A stretch of DNA of 25,075 bases from a virus. Below, piece after piece: positions 1 through 12,200 of this stretch (positions are counted from its first letter, which is position 1; every line of letters begins with the position of its first letter). The stretch covers positions 1 through 25,075 of the IMG/VR virus record IMGVR_UViG_3300018428_000171. One strand, written 5' to 3'. Below the pieces are notes generated by a model. The model made no database searches and had not been told where the DNA came from. It worked only from the letters and a program-made list of their open reading frames with translations. A program made the position numbers and the translations under genes.

Positions 1-240
1 AAAGCTCATTTCTGATATCCAACCAACTCCTTGGTTTGATAAACTTTGTGCCATTGCTACACTGATGTTTTCATAGTGAATAGCATTACGTTTATCAACG
101 TAAACTTCTTTAGTTTCAGGGTCAAAAATCTTAATATGCCCTTCAATATGAAACCCACTTTGTTCGTCAGGTTTCTTATTATCTGTTTGATTTTGTGTGT
201 TTTCTGCCATATCCGTCTCTTCGAGTTTGTTATCTCTCAT
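1..240 (-). CDS. Virion-associated protein, N-terminal fragment (cut by left window edge)
   Basis: The open frame runs off the window and shows 80 N-terminal residues. After a polar, low-complexity leader (residues 1-28, rich in Asn, Gln, Asp, Glu) comes a compact segment with the signature [20 protein letters not shown], followed by [21 protein letters not shown] associate this type of N-terminus with structural proteins of marine T4-like phages located beside the baseplate genes, but I cannot give it a T4 number. It does not resemble gp8, the gene that follows gp7 in T4. It begins 5 bases after the stop of the giant gene. The coordinates use the outermost ATG (238-240). That ATG has no Shine-Dalgarno sequence. 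A second in-frame ATG at 208-210 (residue 11) has a weak GAAGAG upstream and would be the only usable start if the late promoter overlapping the upstream stop codon is active. Confidence 0.7.
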   Translation of the reverse strand, partial: MRDNKLEETDMAENTQNQTDNKKPDEQSGFHIEGHIKIFDPETKEVYVDKRNAIHYENISVAMAQSLSNQGVGWISEMSF

Positions 241-242
241 TG

Positions 243-250
243 TATTTATT
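243..250 (-). promoter_or_regulatory. Candidate T4-type late promoter box
   Basis: On the minus strand the sequence reads AATAAATA, which matches the T4 late box TATAAATA at 7 of 8 positions. It overlaps the stop codon of the giant gene (246-248). The same 8-mer occurs upstream of the first gene of the cluster (24392-24399), and a manual scan found no other minus-strand copy. Transcription would start about 6 bases downstream, near 237. The overlap with a stop codon means chance cannot be excluded. Confidence 0.4.
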
Positions 251-3200
251 CAGGTAATTCTGTGCTACTATTTTGTAAGAATCTAGCTACTGCTGATGTT
301 GCTTCACTTAATGAAACTCCATTAGATACAGTAGTATCTCCTCTATCGTGCCAAGTTCTACCTGTTCTCCTAATTATTGTAATGCGTGTTCCTGGATCTA
401 CAGGATCAGTAAGCCTTACATATTCATTTATGCCATCTACGCTAAATTCAGCATCGTACTGAACATCGCCGTCTGGACTATATGCCGCTTTTGTAGCATC
501 ATATAATTTAAATGCGTCTTTCCTTAATCTACGTCCGCCAACAAACACTTCAATATTATCACAACGTCCGTACCCATCTGGGATACTTGTATTAGTAACA
601 TCAAAATCAGCACCTTTAACTGGAACATAGTCTAAAGGTCCAACTAGTAAACTTGAACCATCCGATACAAAATCAACCTTATCCTGTTCATCATTATACG
701 GAATTTGTTCAGTATAACTTGTATCAATAACTACTGTGCCTTTTTCGTGTACTGTTCTAATACTTGTACCATATACACCTCGTCTAATATTCTGTAATTC
801 ATTTCCTGACTTAGTTAGATACTGTATTTTTTCGCCATTTATTGTTACAATTCCAGGTTGACCTGTTGCCGGAACTGGTAACTTAGAAGCATCTGTTAAC
901 TTGACAACAGTATCATAATAGTTTAAATTTTCAGCAAGTTCAACATTTATCAATTGATATCTATGATAACTGTTTCTGTTTAATACATCTCTAGAAATTT
1001 CATAACTAATAGGATTATTGTAAATTTTATTACTATATGTTAACGTTTCAATAATATCAGTTTCTAAAGTGCTATTTTTTAGATAAACTGCGTTATTTGC
1101 GCCGCCTACATAAAAATCAATATTTGGTGTTAGTCTAACACCGTTTTTATAAACCCAAACATTAGAAATATTATTAATACTTCTTTGTAATTTATAACTG
1201 TTTTGATTTCCAGTATAAACATCTCTTACAATATCAACTTCAGTGTATCTAGTAAACCATGTTACATCAATATAGTCGCCTGCTTGAATTACATAAAGTG
1301 GCGAAAATACAATATTTCCATTTACTATTTCATAGTTGGAATCTTTTAAGTTTTCAACTTGTACAATATCACCTTTGTTAGCATCAACAATTAATGTTAT
1401 AGAATTATTAGCACCATCAAAATTATAATCTAATGCGTCACGTAGAGGTTCACCATTTAAGAAAACCTTTATCTGTGTTGGAACTATTGTACCCGATCCA
1501 ATTACAGGATCATCGTTGAGATTAATAGTATCATTATCCTGATATACATAATAAGTGCTATCAACCGATCTTAGTAGAGAGCCGTTATATTCTACAATAA
1601 TATTTGAATCATCTCTAGAACCTAAAGTTTCAAAGAATTGGATTGGATATGTTTTAGTACCCGGTGTTAAAGTAATTCTTTCTTCGTTTATTCTTACAAT
1701 ACTTTCTGCTTGGCCGCTTTCTTCCGAAAGTACAACAATTTGAATTAATGAATTTGTCTTAGGTGGTTTACCAAATTCTACAAGAGTATTGTCTGTTTGG
1801 TTAACTACACCATTACTATTAACAAATCCAACATTAGTTGCTACACCATCAATGGTAGCAAACACTTTTCCTGTAGATTCAAACGGAGCACCTGTTAAGA
1901 AGTAACGTGTTTGTCCATCTCCGTTATATTCTCTAACATCAAGCAACTCAACGCCACCTACTCCTAGTGAAAATACTTCAATTATATCTGTATTGTTTGG
2001 AGCAGTAATAAATCTAATTTGATTATTATTATAATCAATAGTGTAATCTACATCAATTTCTTGTTTTGTTTTATTAACAAAAACTAGCAAGTTAGAATTT
2101 TCAAGGATATGTTGATCAATCTTATAAACAGTTTCTGTACCGTCAGCAGTATAAATTCTAGAAAGTACAGACGGTGCTCCAAATCTATCTGTATGGAATA
2201 CTCTAATGCTTAAACTTTCTAGTACCTGTCCTGGAACATTTTCTTCTGGTGCTGGAACTTGCTCCGGACTAATAAACTTCTCACCGTCAATAACAATTTC
2301 TTCAGGCAAAATACCTGTTGCTGTTGAATAAGGAGTAGCACCTAAAAGTGTTCCACCGCTTACTTCGGCATCTAGATAGTTTGCTGATTGTATATCAAGA
2401 GATCCGTCACTTTCAACAGGACGGAAAATTAAAACGTCTCCGTCGTTGACATAAATTCCTTCATCCGGAATAGGAATTGTAATTACGTTTGTGCTTCCAT
2501 CACCAACAAACGATGTCATAATAGCATCATCGTTGGTTTGGTTTGACGTACCGTAATTTGGATCGTCTAATCTTGTTGTTTTTGTTTCACCTTTACGTCT
2601 AATATAGATATTGTAAATTTTTCCTGACTCAGGAACTTCAGGTAATACAAATTCATGGGTACTATCATCTGCGGCAATGTAAAAATCTTTACTGTTGCTT
2701 TCAGCAGTATCCCAACCTTCTGTAAACCACGGTAAAGCGTCCCATCCTGCGCCAACATCAAATGTAGCACCTTGAACAATTACACCGCCATAATCCATAC
2801 CAGTAACTAACTGTGAATAATCTGTAGTAATTTCACTGCCATCATCTGGAATAGTTTTATCAATACCAAGCATTCCGTCAGTTGGTTTATAGTATTTGTC
2901 AATTCTGTTTAAACTATCTAGTATTTCATCATTCTTTTCATACTTAATAGTAATGACTGAACCGTCTGGTGCGGCTGTTAACAGTGTTAATCTTCCTTTT
3001 AATACTGTTATGTCATTAATAACTTTAGTATAAAGTGTAATATTGTAATCACTAACAAACTGTTGTTGTGAATCAACAAAAACTGTGATAGCACTCTTGT
3101 CAAGTGTGCTAGGATATTTAAGATCAAACGTTGTTAGTCTACCAGTTCCTGTAAATGTTTCAGTTTCAATAAACCTTTCGTTAGAACTATATGATTTAAA

Positions 3201-6200
3201 TGTTGGTGTTTTACTATATCTATCAAATTTAATTGTATTATGGAACAATCTTGCCTTGCTGTTTCCTATTCTAGCAACAGCTTTAGCACTAAACTGTGTT
3301 TGCGTTCCAACACCGCCAACAATTTCAACAGTAGGAACACTAGTATAGCCACTTCCAAAGTCTGTTAAAACAATTTTAGTAACTTTTCTATTAGAAATAT
3401 ATGCTTTTGCTTTTGCGCCTGTTCCGCCGCCGCCTGAAATAATAACTTGAGGGACACTTGAATATGTGCTACCTTGATCTGTAAGTATAATATCTGTTAC
3501 TTCAAATTTGTAATTGTTAAACCATTCGTTCCATGGTTTCAAATCAATTTGAGTATCACCAAGTTTTACAGGGTTAATAGTATTAGTATCAATATTGTAA
3601 TATGGAGGTAGATCAAAATCTGATACATTTGAATTTGTATCTTCTATATTTTGATATCTACTTGTAAAGTTTCTAATTTTAGTTCTGTACGGTTTTACTT
3701 CTTCAATATATGCTTGATATGCCGCTAGATTATCGCTACGGAAGTTAAGTTTTTGTTTTAAGTAACCAACATTATGAATAGCGTTCAAGAAACTTGTCTT
3801 AAATGCCCAGTCAACATATAATTGTTCACTGAATACATAATGTATATTAACAAAAAACAATTTATTCCAATAACCGTCTAACTCATCAATAAACACATTA
3901 TACTTCATAGCGTTTAGAATGTTTCTAAACTCTTTAGCCGCACTAGTATCATATCTATTGCTGTCATATGTTTGTGTTTTGTCATAACCAACAGATTCAG
4001 TTTCGGTATTGTAAAACTTATTAATAATTCTAAGGGTTCCGTTTTCTCTACCAACAAGATTAAATTTTCCTTTAATCTTTGGATCTTTATCAGTACGTTG
4101 AAGTACTGCCCAACCACCTGAACCAAAATCATCAAGTCTTAATAATTCGCCTTCATCTAGTGTTACTTCATTTTCTGCGTATAAACCAGGCAATGTTTCT
4201 TTGATTCTACTATCTTCCGAAAAGCCTTCTGACCACCAATCAATAGTTTCCCAATATTTTGTAGTATCAAATTCTTGTGTAGCCACTCTTGAGAATTGTT
4301 GCTCTCTAACACTCCAAGCATAGATGCTCCAAAAGCCGTCTACAGTACTATCAGATTGTACTAGCACACTATAAGGTCTAACAATAGCATTCGCTGTTAA
4401 ATATTTCTTACCGTTATTAGTAACTGTTACACTTGTAATTCTACCAAAACTATCAATTGTTGCTTCAGCTGTGGCTCCTTCACCTGTACCTGTAATGGTA
4501 ATTAATGGAGCTCTTCTATATCCGAAGCCTGGATCATCAATTTCAATGGTATTAACATGACCGTTGATAACATTTACTGAAAGTTTAGCATCTTTAATAG
4601 TTGATGTTGTTTGGAATCTTAATTCAGCTTCTGTATTAATTTTTACATCGTAAAGATTTTTAACTTCACTAGGTTCTTTATCAATCATGTTTAAGAATTC
4701 ATAATCGATTTCATCTGCTAGTGGTAATGTATATAATGCTTCGTTAATAAAATCTATTGTTTGTTCAACTGCTTTATTTCTATTAACAAATATGGTTTGT
4801 CTCGGACGACTTGCTGTACCATATTTGTTTTTGTCTGATAAATTAGGATCAGGAATTTGATTTCCAAGAATATCACTTCCTACAAGACTGTCAATCCACT
4901 TTCTTTCAAGATCATTATTTGGATCTTGTTTACTTTCTTCTGTAGCAAGAACATATTCGTTATGAATTAGATTAACGTCTTGACTATTTTTATAGAACTG
5001 TATGTTAACACTAAATTCATCGTAATCTAATAAGCTCTTGAGGTTGCTTATTGTAAGTTTGTCGTTGTCTACAATGTAAGCAAAAGGAACACCAGCATTT
5101 TCTGGATTCGAAATATAATCAGAAACTTGACTTGCGGCTAGTGTTTTAGGACTATTAATTTCAATATCTTGTTTATCCTTAACCCAGAAATAAAAACGTG
5201 TCTCTGAAATATTTCCGCTAATTGGATCAACCTTTTCTTTTATACTAAAAACACTATCGTCTGGATGTAACGGAGTTCCTGTAATTGTTGGATCATCTGA
5301 ATTTGTTAAACTAGCATATTGACTTGGTCTTAGTGTTGATTCGACCCATTGATAAACATCAATTGAACTACCTTGTGCTGTACTATTCCAATTTCCGTTC
5401 CTAAATACTACATCAGATTGTTCATAAACAAGATATTTTACTTTTGATGTATCCCACCAAATTTTTCCGACCTGCTTATCTGTCCAATGTTGTGATTCAT
5501 CTTTGGTTGTTAATTCTTCATTATTAGATTCTGTATAAACAGCAGGATCAAATGGTGTTTTAAAATCAATATTTTGTTCTACAATACCAAGTATCTTTCC
5601 TTTATAAGAATCAACAACATCTATGTCAGCAATTTTTGTATAAGTTTCTTTTTCATATGCCGCAAGATTTCTAATTTTAGAAACATCAACTTGATTAGTT
5701 TGATTTCTAATAACAGTCCATGGTTGAATACCTTCTTGTTTTTCGTACTTTTGTATTCTACCAATAACTACTTCGCTGAATGCTGGATCTTCTGATAGAT
5801 ATTTTGGAGAACCTACGATAATAGTATTGTTACTTGTAGCAATTGAACGGCCAAAATCTTCATTAAAACTTAAATCATCTTCAAAAATTTCACCGAGAAC
5901 CCACTTACCACCGTATTCGTTAAACACAAATACCTTACCTGTTGTTCCTAATGGATCAGCAAAGCCGGTTATTTCTCTATCAAACTTAGTTTGATCAGTA
6001 TCAAATGTAGTTGTTTCAAATGTTTGAGCACCTTCTGCTGAAACTGCTAAAGTTTTGCCATCAGGAGAAACACTTATATTCGATCCAAATCTTTCATCAA
6101 AGTCATTTGTGTTTGATTGAATTTTTTGATTTAGTACAAATTTATTCTGACTCCAGTTGAATACAAAAACCGATCCTTGATCTCTTTCATTTTTGTCTTC

Positions 6201-9200
6201 GTTTGGAGCGCCAACAAATAATGTATTCCCGTCCGCTGATAATGTTACTTTGTATCCAAACACATCACCAGGATTTAAACTTGAAACGTCATTCTTGTTA
6301 ATTTGTTGAACAAATTCATAAACTTTGTTAGCATTTTTCTTGTATACAAATACTACGCCTGTTCTTGGCATTCCTGTATTTTGTACAACAACCCATTTAT
6401 TATCTACTTCAGGAGCATCATCAATGCTTGTTAAACTCGAATCACTATCAAGTTCATAGTATTTGTTATTTCTTCTTACAACATCGCCTTGGACATAGGT
6501 TTCAGTTGCTCTCCATACACCTCTATAACTTTCAAAATTAGATGTATCAGCATACGGAGCACTAGATACTAATACGTTTCCGTCATCTGTCATTGATATA
6601 CTGGATCCGAACTTATCTCCAATATCAATATTTTCAACTTGCTCGTCAGCTGTTCCTTGTTCAAATGACGATCCGTCATCAACATAAGCATAAACATTAG
6701 GAACAATATCTCTGTTAACAGTATTTGTTTCGTCCCAGGAATCACTAATATCTGGAGTTGTTACTCCATCAGCTGTAAAGAATTCATTTGCTTTATAATA
6801 ACCGCTACCATACCAAACAATACTTCCGCTAACATAACTTCTATTGATATCAAATAATCCTACAAAAGAAGTATCTTGTAGCAATGTCCATTTATATCCG
6901 TTGTATGTGTAAAGATAAACTTTACCTCTGTCATCGCGGCTACCTGGAGCAGAAACTGCCATGTAGTAACTTTCGTCAACAGCACCAATACTAGTTCCAA
7001 GTATTTTAATTTGGTCTCCGATAACGTATCCAGAGCCTGCTACACTAATTGTAGTGTTATATGCTCCATCTTTTCTTTCAACGTTAAAGATTGCGCCGGT
7101 TCCTGGATTTGATACATCTTCCGGACTAACATCTAAGAATGTTCCTGATCCACTAGCAGGAGTTCCTGTAAATTCAATACCTATTGCCGCTGTTCCTGTA
7201 TAAGAGAAGAATTGAATTTCACCTTCTCTTTTAGTTGGGAAAGGTCCTACTTGTCCGTCGTCAGTAACTTGATTTACTCTAATTGTAATATCATTTTCAG
7301 GTGATAAACCGCCTACTGTATTTCCAGGGATTACTATAACAGTTCCTGTAGTATACGTAATTAAATTTCCGCTGTTGTCTTTTTCGTCCCAATCGACCCA
7401 GTTACCTGTTCCAAAATTAGGATCGTTAGTATCATCTATATATTTTACATTAAATGGGAATCCAGAAACTCTTTCCCAAAACTCAGGTGATCTATCAGGA
7501 AATATAGTTTCGTAAGAACTATAAGCAGTTGCATCTGTGCCAGGTGTGACATTTGTTACTGTTTTTAATACATTCCAATATTGAGAACTATTAGCAGGAA
7601 ACTTAACTACATCACCTTCATAATATGTTGATGTACTATTCCATACACCTTTATCAATATTTGTATCTTTGATACAAGCATAGAAGAAATTATTGAATCT
7701 TACAATACTTCTTTGCTTATATCCATTACCTGGTTGTACTTTTACTGCTCCGTCCTGTCTAAGTCTTACATTATAAACATCTTTGTTTTTAGTAACAGTA
7801 AACAATGCTGTTTCAGATACTGGAGTACTAACAATTCCTGTAATATTATTAAATGTATCAGCACCTAAAATTGAACCATTTTCGTCAACGGCTTTAACAA
7901 CAATTACAATATCGTTATTAGATGTACCTGATGCTGGTTGCCCGCCTACTCTAGTTCCTTGAATGTATAATCTATCTCCAACAGTGTATCCTGATCCTCC
8001 AGTTCTTACACTAACATCATATGTTGGTATACCTGTTGATCTTGTAATATCAAATGTAGCATTAATACCAGAACTACTAACATCAATGCCGCTAACATTT
8101 TCAAATAGAGCATCATTTAAACCACTTGTTCCGTCTGACTTAACAGAAATAATTCCACCAACAGCATCAATTTCATTTACAGTTAGTGTTACATCGCCGC
8201 TGGTTCCTTCAATACCTTCTAGTTTTCCTATTGAAACAGAAGCGCCAAAATTTTCACCATGTGCTTGTCTTGGACTTACTAAACTATTTCGTAATATCCA
8301 TTGGCCGTTTGAATACTCATAAATGTCAACACCACCTTGTCTAGAATATCCTTTATTTGCTAAAAATAATTCTCCTCCAAGTGGGTTTGCTTGTGGTAAT
8401 TCAACTGGTTTCCAATCTTCGCTTGAAAGATCAATACTACTTCCATCACCAAATACTCTTACTTTTGCTTCATATAATTTTCCAGCATACAATACAGTAT
8501 CACCTGGTTCGTAGTTAGCATCTGGATCAAATTTTTCTTGATAGTTGCTTGGAATATAACTTGCTTTTGGTGATCCAACAACTAACCAACGCCCATCTTT
8601 ACTTGCTGTAAGTACTTCAGCATACGCACCTAAGTAAGCAGATTGTAATCCGCTTTTTGGCGTAAGAATTTGTAAAGGTATTAAACCTGATTCTCCGTCT
8701 GAATAAACAACTACAGCTGAGTCTCTAATGACGTCGCCAGTGGTGACCGGCGCACCGGGGTTACCTACAATAGTTTGATTTAATTCAGGAACAAACGACA
8801 CAGCACTACCAGTTCCGGTTGGAAAAGCAATACCGTATTCTGAAATTTGTGTTACTTTATATTGTTTGTTTCTTTCTACTACTTCCCAATTTCCGTTATC
8901 TTCATTTTTATCAATAAAAACTTTAGAACCGACTGGTAGTTTAGCAAAACCTTTGTTTACTAGTTCTTCGTAAGATGCTACTCGTACACTTTCAAAATAA
9001 CTTATAAAAGAAAATGAGCTTTCGTCAACTTCTGGTTCTTCTCTAAATCCTGTAATAGCAATTATAATATCTGTAAGTGTTACGCCAGCAATTTGGAAAA
9101 ATCCGTTTAGTCCCTGGACCCCAGTTATTCCAACAATTTGTCCTACTTTAAAGTCATGTACTCTATTACATTTTAAAACCAATCTATCAACATCTGGTGC

Positions 9201-12200
9201 TTCAACATCATATATTGAAACGTTACTAATAACATATCTATAAACATTCCACGATCCTGGCTCAAATGTTGTCCAGACGTTGTCACCATGTTTAAAATTA
9301 TCAAACGGAACAGTATTATCTAAAAGTTCGGTTAATTCATTTCTTATAAACTGTACATCACTTGAAAATATGTAACCTGCTGAATTAACAGGAACCTCAA
9401 ACCTTTTGGTAGGGAATTTAAAACTTGTATTTGCTAATTGATAATCATTATCATTTAATAAAATATAGTTTTGAAAATCGACTACACTAAATTCGCTACC
9501 ATTTAATAAAACTGGTTGCGGATTTAATTTAAAGTCACTTACTTTTAAATCAAACTCAACTTCGTTAATTTGATCTGTGCCGCCAATTGAACCTAATCTA
9601 AATGCCCATTCTTCGTCTAGCACTATTTTATCATCGTCAATTTCGCTGACTTTATCAAAAACTTTTTTAATTGCGTTATTGGAGCCTTTTTCTCTACTAA
9701 AGCCTTGATACAACTTAAATTGTGATACTGTATCTTCAGCAATTTCCTGTAGATATTCTCTAGGTTGAAAACCTACTGTATGTCTTGCTAGTTCTTTTTG
9801 CTTTGAATCTATTCCTTCAATGCTGGTTTCGTAATAATCTTCAATTTGACTTATTCTATAATCAAAGTTTGGAACCAAACCTGACTCAGGAAGGTTATCT
9901 AATAGATCCCAATATGATCTATCAAATTTGTCTGTACCCTTTTGAAACTTTTTACTTACATAATAAAATTCTTTAAATTGTACAATGTCACCAATTTTGT
10001 AATCTGTAAATTTTTTCCAAGAGCTAATGTTTACTCTATCAAATATAAATCCTGGAGAAGTATAGTTACCATCCCAATCGACGGTTCTAAATCCTTTGCT
10101 CTTAATTCTTTCTTGTCTATAACCAGGTCCTTTATCAAAAAGAACATCATTAAAAACAGTCTTGTCATCAAAAATAGTAACGTGTTCTTTTTGTATATAA
10201 TTAATTTCAGCAAAATATATTCCTTGAGTATTATCCTGCGGAGAAATTAGTAATTCATTAATTCCTCTATATACATCAATATCAGTAGCATCTATTTTTG
10301 TGCCGTCAGCTTTTAAAATATTATAATCATAAAAACTATCAAGAATGTTGTCTGCTACAGAACCAATATTTTGGAATCGCAATAAAGTTGCTCCAGGACT
10401 TACTGAAAGTATACTTCCTACTGCCCAGTTATGTGTAGTCCAGAAAAGAAACTCTTTGACTGATGTTTCCCAATTTTGTACAACACCAAGTTCTTCATTA
10501 TATTGATCAAAAACCATCCCTTGGGAATTAAGGAAAGCTCCATAACCTAATAAGAAATCAACAACTTCTTGTACATTTCCAAATACATGATCATAATTTA
10601 AAGTAAGAGTATCGACTTCATTGAACTTTGTTCTCTTGATTGCTCTTGCTCCGCCGGTAATTGGAACATTGTCTATTGCTGTCCAAAAATTAGCGTCAAA
10701 TATTTCTCCAGACGTATGTGCTTGTATTGCTCTAAAAAATTGATTTTGATTTCTTACTAACGTTCCTTTTGAATAAAAAGATTCAGCACTCCAATCAACA
10801 AAGCCTTCACTTACACCGCCGACATCTAATACAGGATCATTTTGCTGAGCAAAGAAACTAAAGTAATTAAAAATCGAATTTAATTGATCGTAACCGCTTA
10901 CTTTATAGCCGCCAGCAACTCTTTCAATTAACACACCGCTGTATCTTGTTGTAAACTGAGGAGAACTAGAATTAAAGAATATTTCATAGTTTTCTGTTGG
11001 AACAAAAATACCAGTTTGTGTACTTTGAGGATTTTTACTATCTAAAAGATATTGCTGTTGAGCTTTATCAACAAACCCTTTCATTCTTGTGCTTAATTGA
11101 ATGTCTAAGTTTTCGTACAAATCAATTATATCTTGTTTTGTTTTAGCGTTTGATTTTAGATAGTTTACAACAAAGCAAACCAATCCATCTGATCTAGAAG
11201 TAGAATTTACAGCCCTGATAATATCATCATTTGTTAAAAAAGTATTTGTAGTTTTACTAACAAGTTGTCCTACATTGTTTTTCTTAAAAATATTTCTATC
11301 TAGGTTTAAACTAATAGTTTCGAAAGGTCTCAACAAACATGCCGCAATTATTTGAGCATAAGGATAAACACTGCTACGTCTCCACGCATGTTCAACCGGA
11401 GATATATCTCCAAATGAAAAGTCTGCTGTATAATCAGTTGAATAATCAATAATACTGTCTGATTCTAAAGGAGTTAATAAATTACCATCTTTATCAACAG
11501 GCAAAAATTCTAATAATCTCGGACGAATATATCTTTTATGGGTTCCTGCTCTTTCGCCATGTCTAATAATGCCGTCTCTAAGATCTTCCCACAATAATAA
11601 ATTATTTGAAGTATATGGTGCTTGACCATACTCATCTTCCCACCAACTTGGTTTTTCTGTAAAACCTAACATCTCCCAAGGCGCGGTATGAGGAGTTTGG
11701 GTATCATAAAGATATTGATAAATGCCTCTCCAGTGTGCGGGCATTTTTTGTTCTCTTAAAATATCTAAATTTTGATTATATGTCCAAGTAAATTGATTTT
11801 CAGGATCATGATAAGCATTTTCATAGATATCAATATTTTTTACTAGAGGCCATCTCAAAAACTCTAGCTCTAAGATATCATCTACTTGCTTTTTAGTAAA
11901 TGTTCCTGTGTTTTCGTATCCGCCAAATAAACTGTCAATATCTAAAATTTCAGGATTATATTTTTGTTTAATATTATTATAAATTCTTTTTTCAAACTCT
12001 AGTACTAACTCATCTCTAAAATCATCATAAGCAACAGTTAAACTACCATCGTGTCCTCTGATTAATTTTTGAGGTTTAGCAAACGTATTGTCAACAAAAA
12101 TTCTTGGAACCCAAGATTTTGTTAATCCTAAACTTGTTGGTGTTTCAGGAATAAATGTAAATGACGTTGAATAAAATTCTTTAATTTCTAACAGTTCGCC

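Noticed and set aside
46-462. 138-codon plus-strand open frame across the end of the giant gene
   Set aside because: It lies antisense to two well-supported genes, has no Shine-Dalgarno or family resemblance, and its composition is that of a reverse-complement shadow.
7963-8514. Two adjacent plus-strand open frames (119 and 63 codons)
   Set aside because: Both are antisense to the propeller-region repeats of the giant gene. Their Pro/Ser/Leu-rich products mirror Gly/Asp/Asn codons on the real strand.
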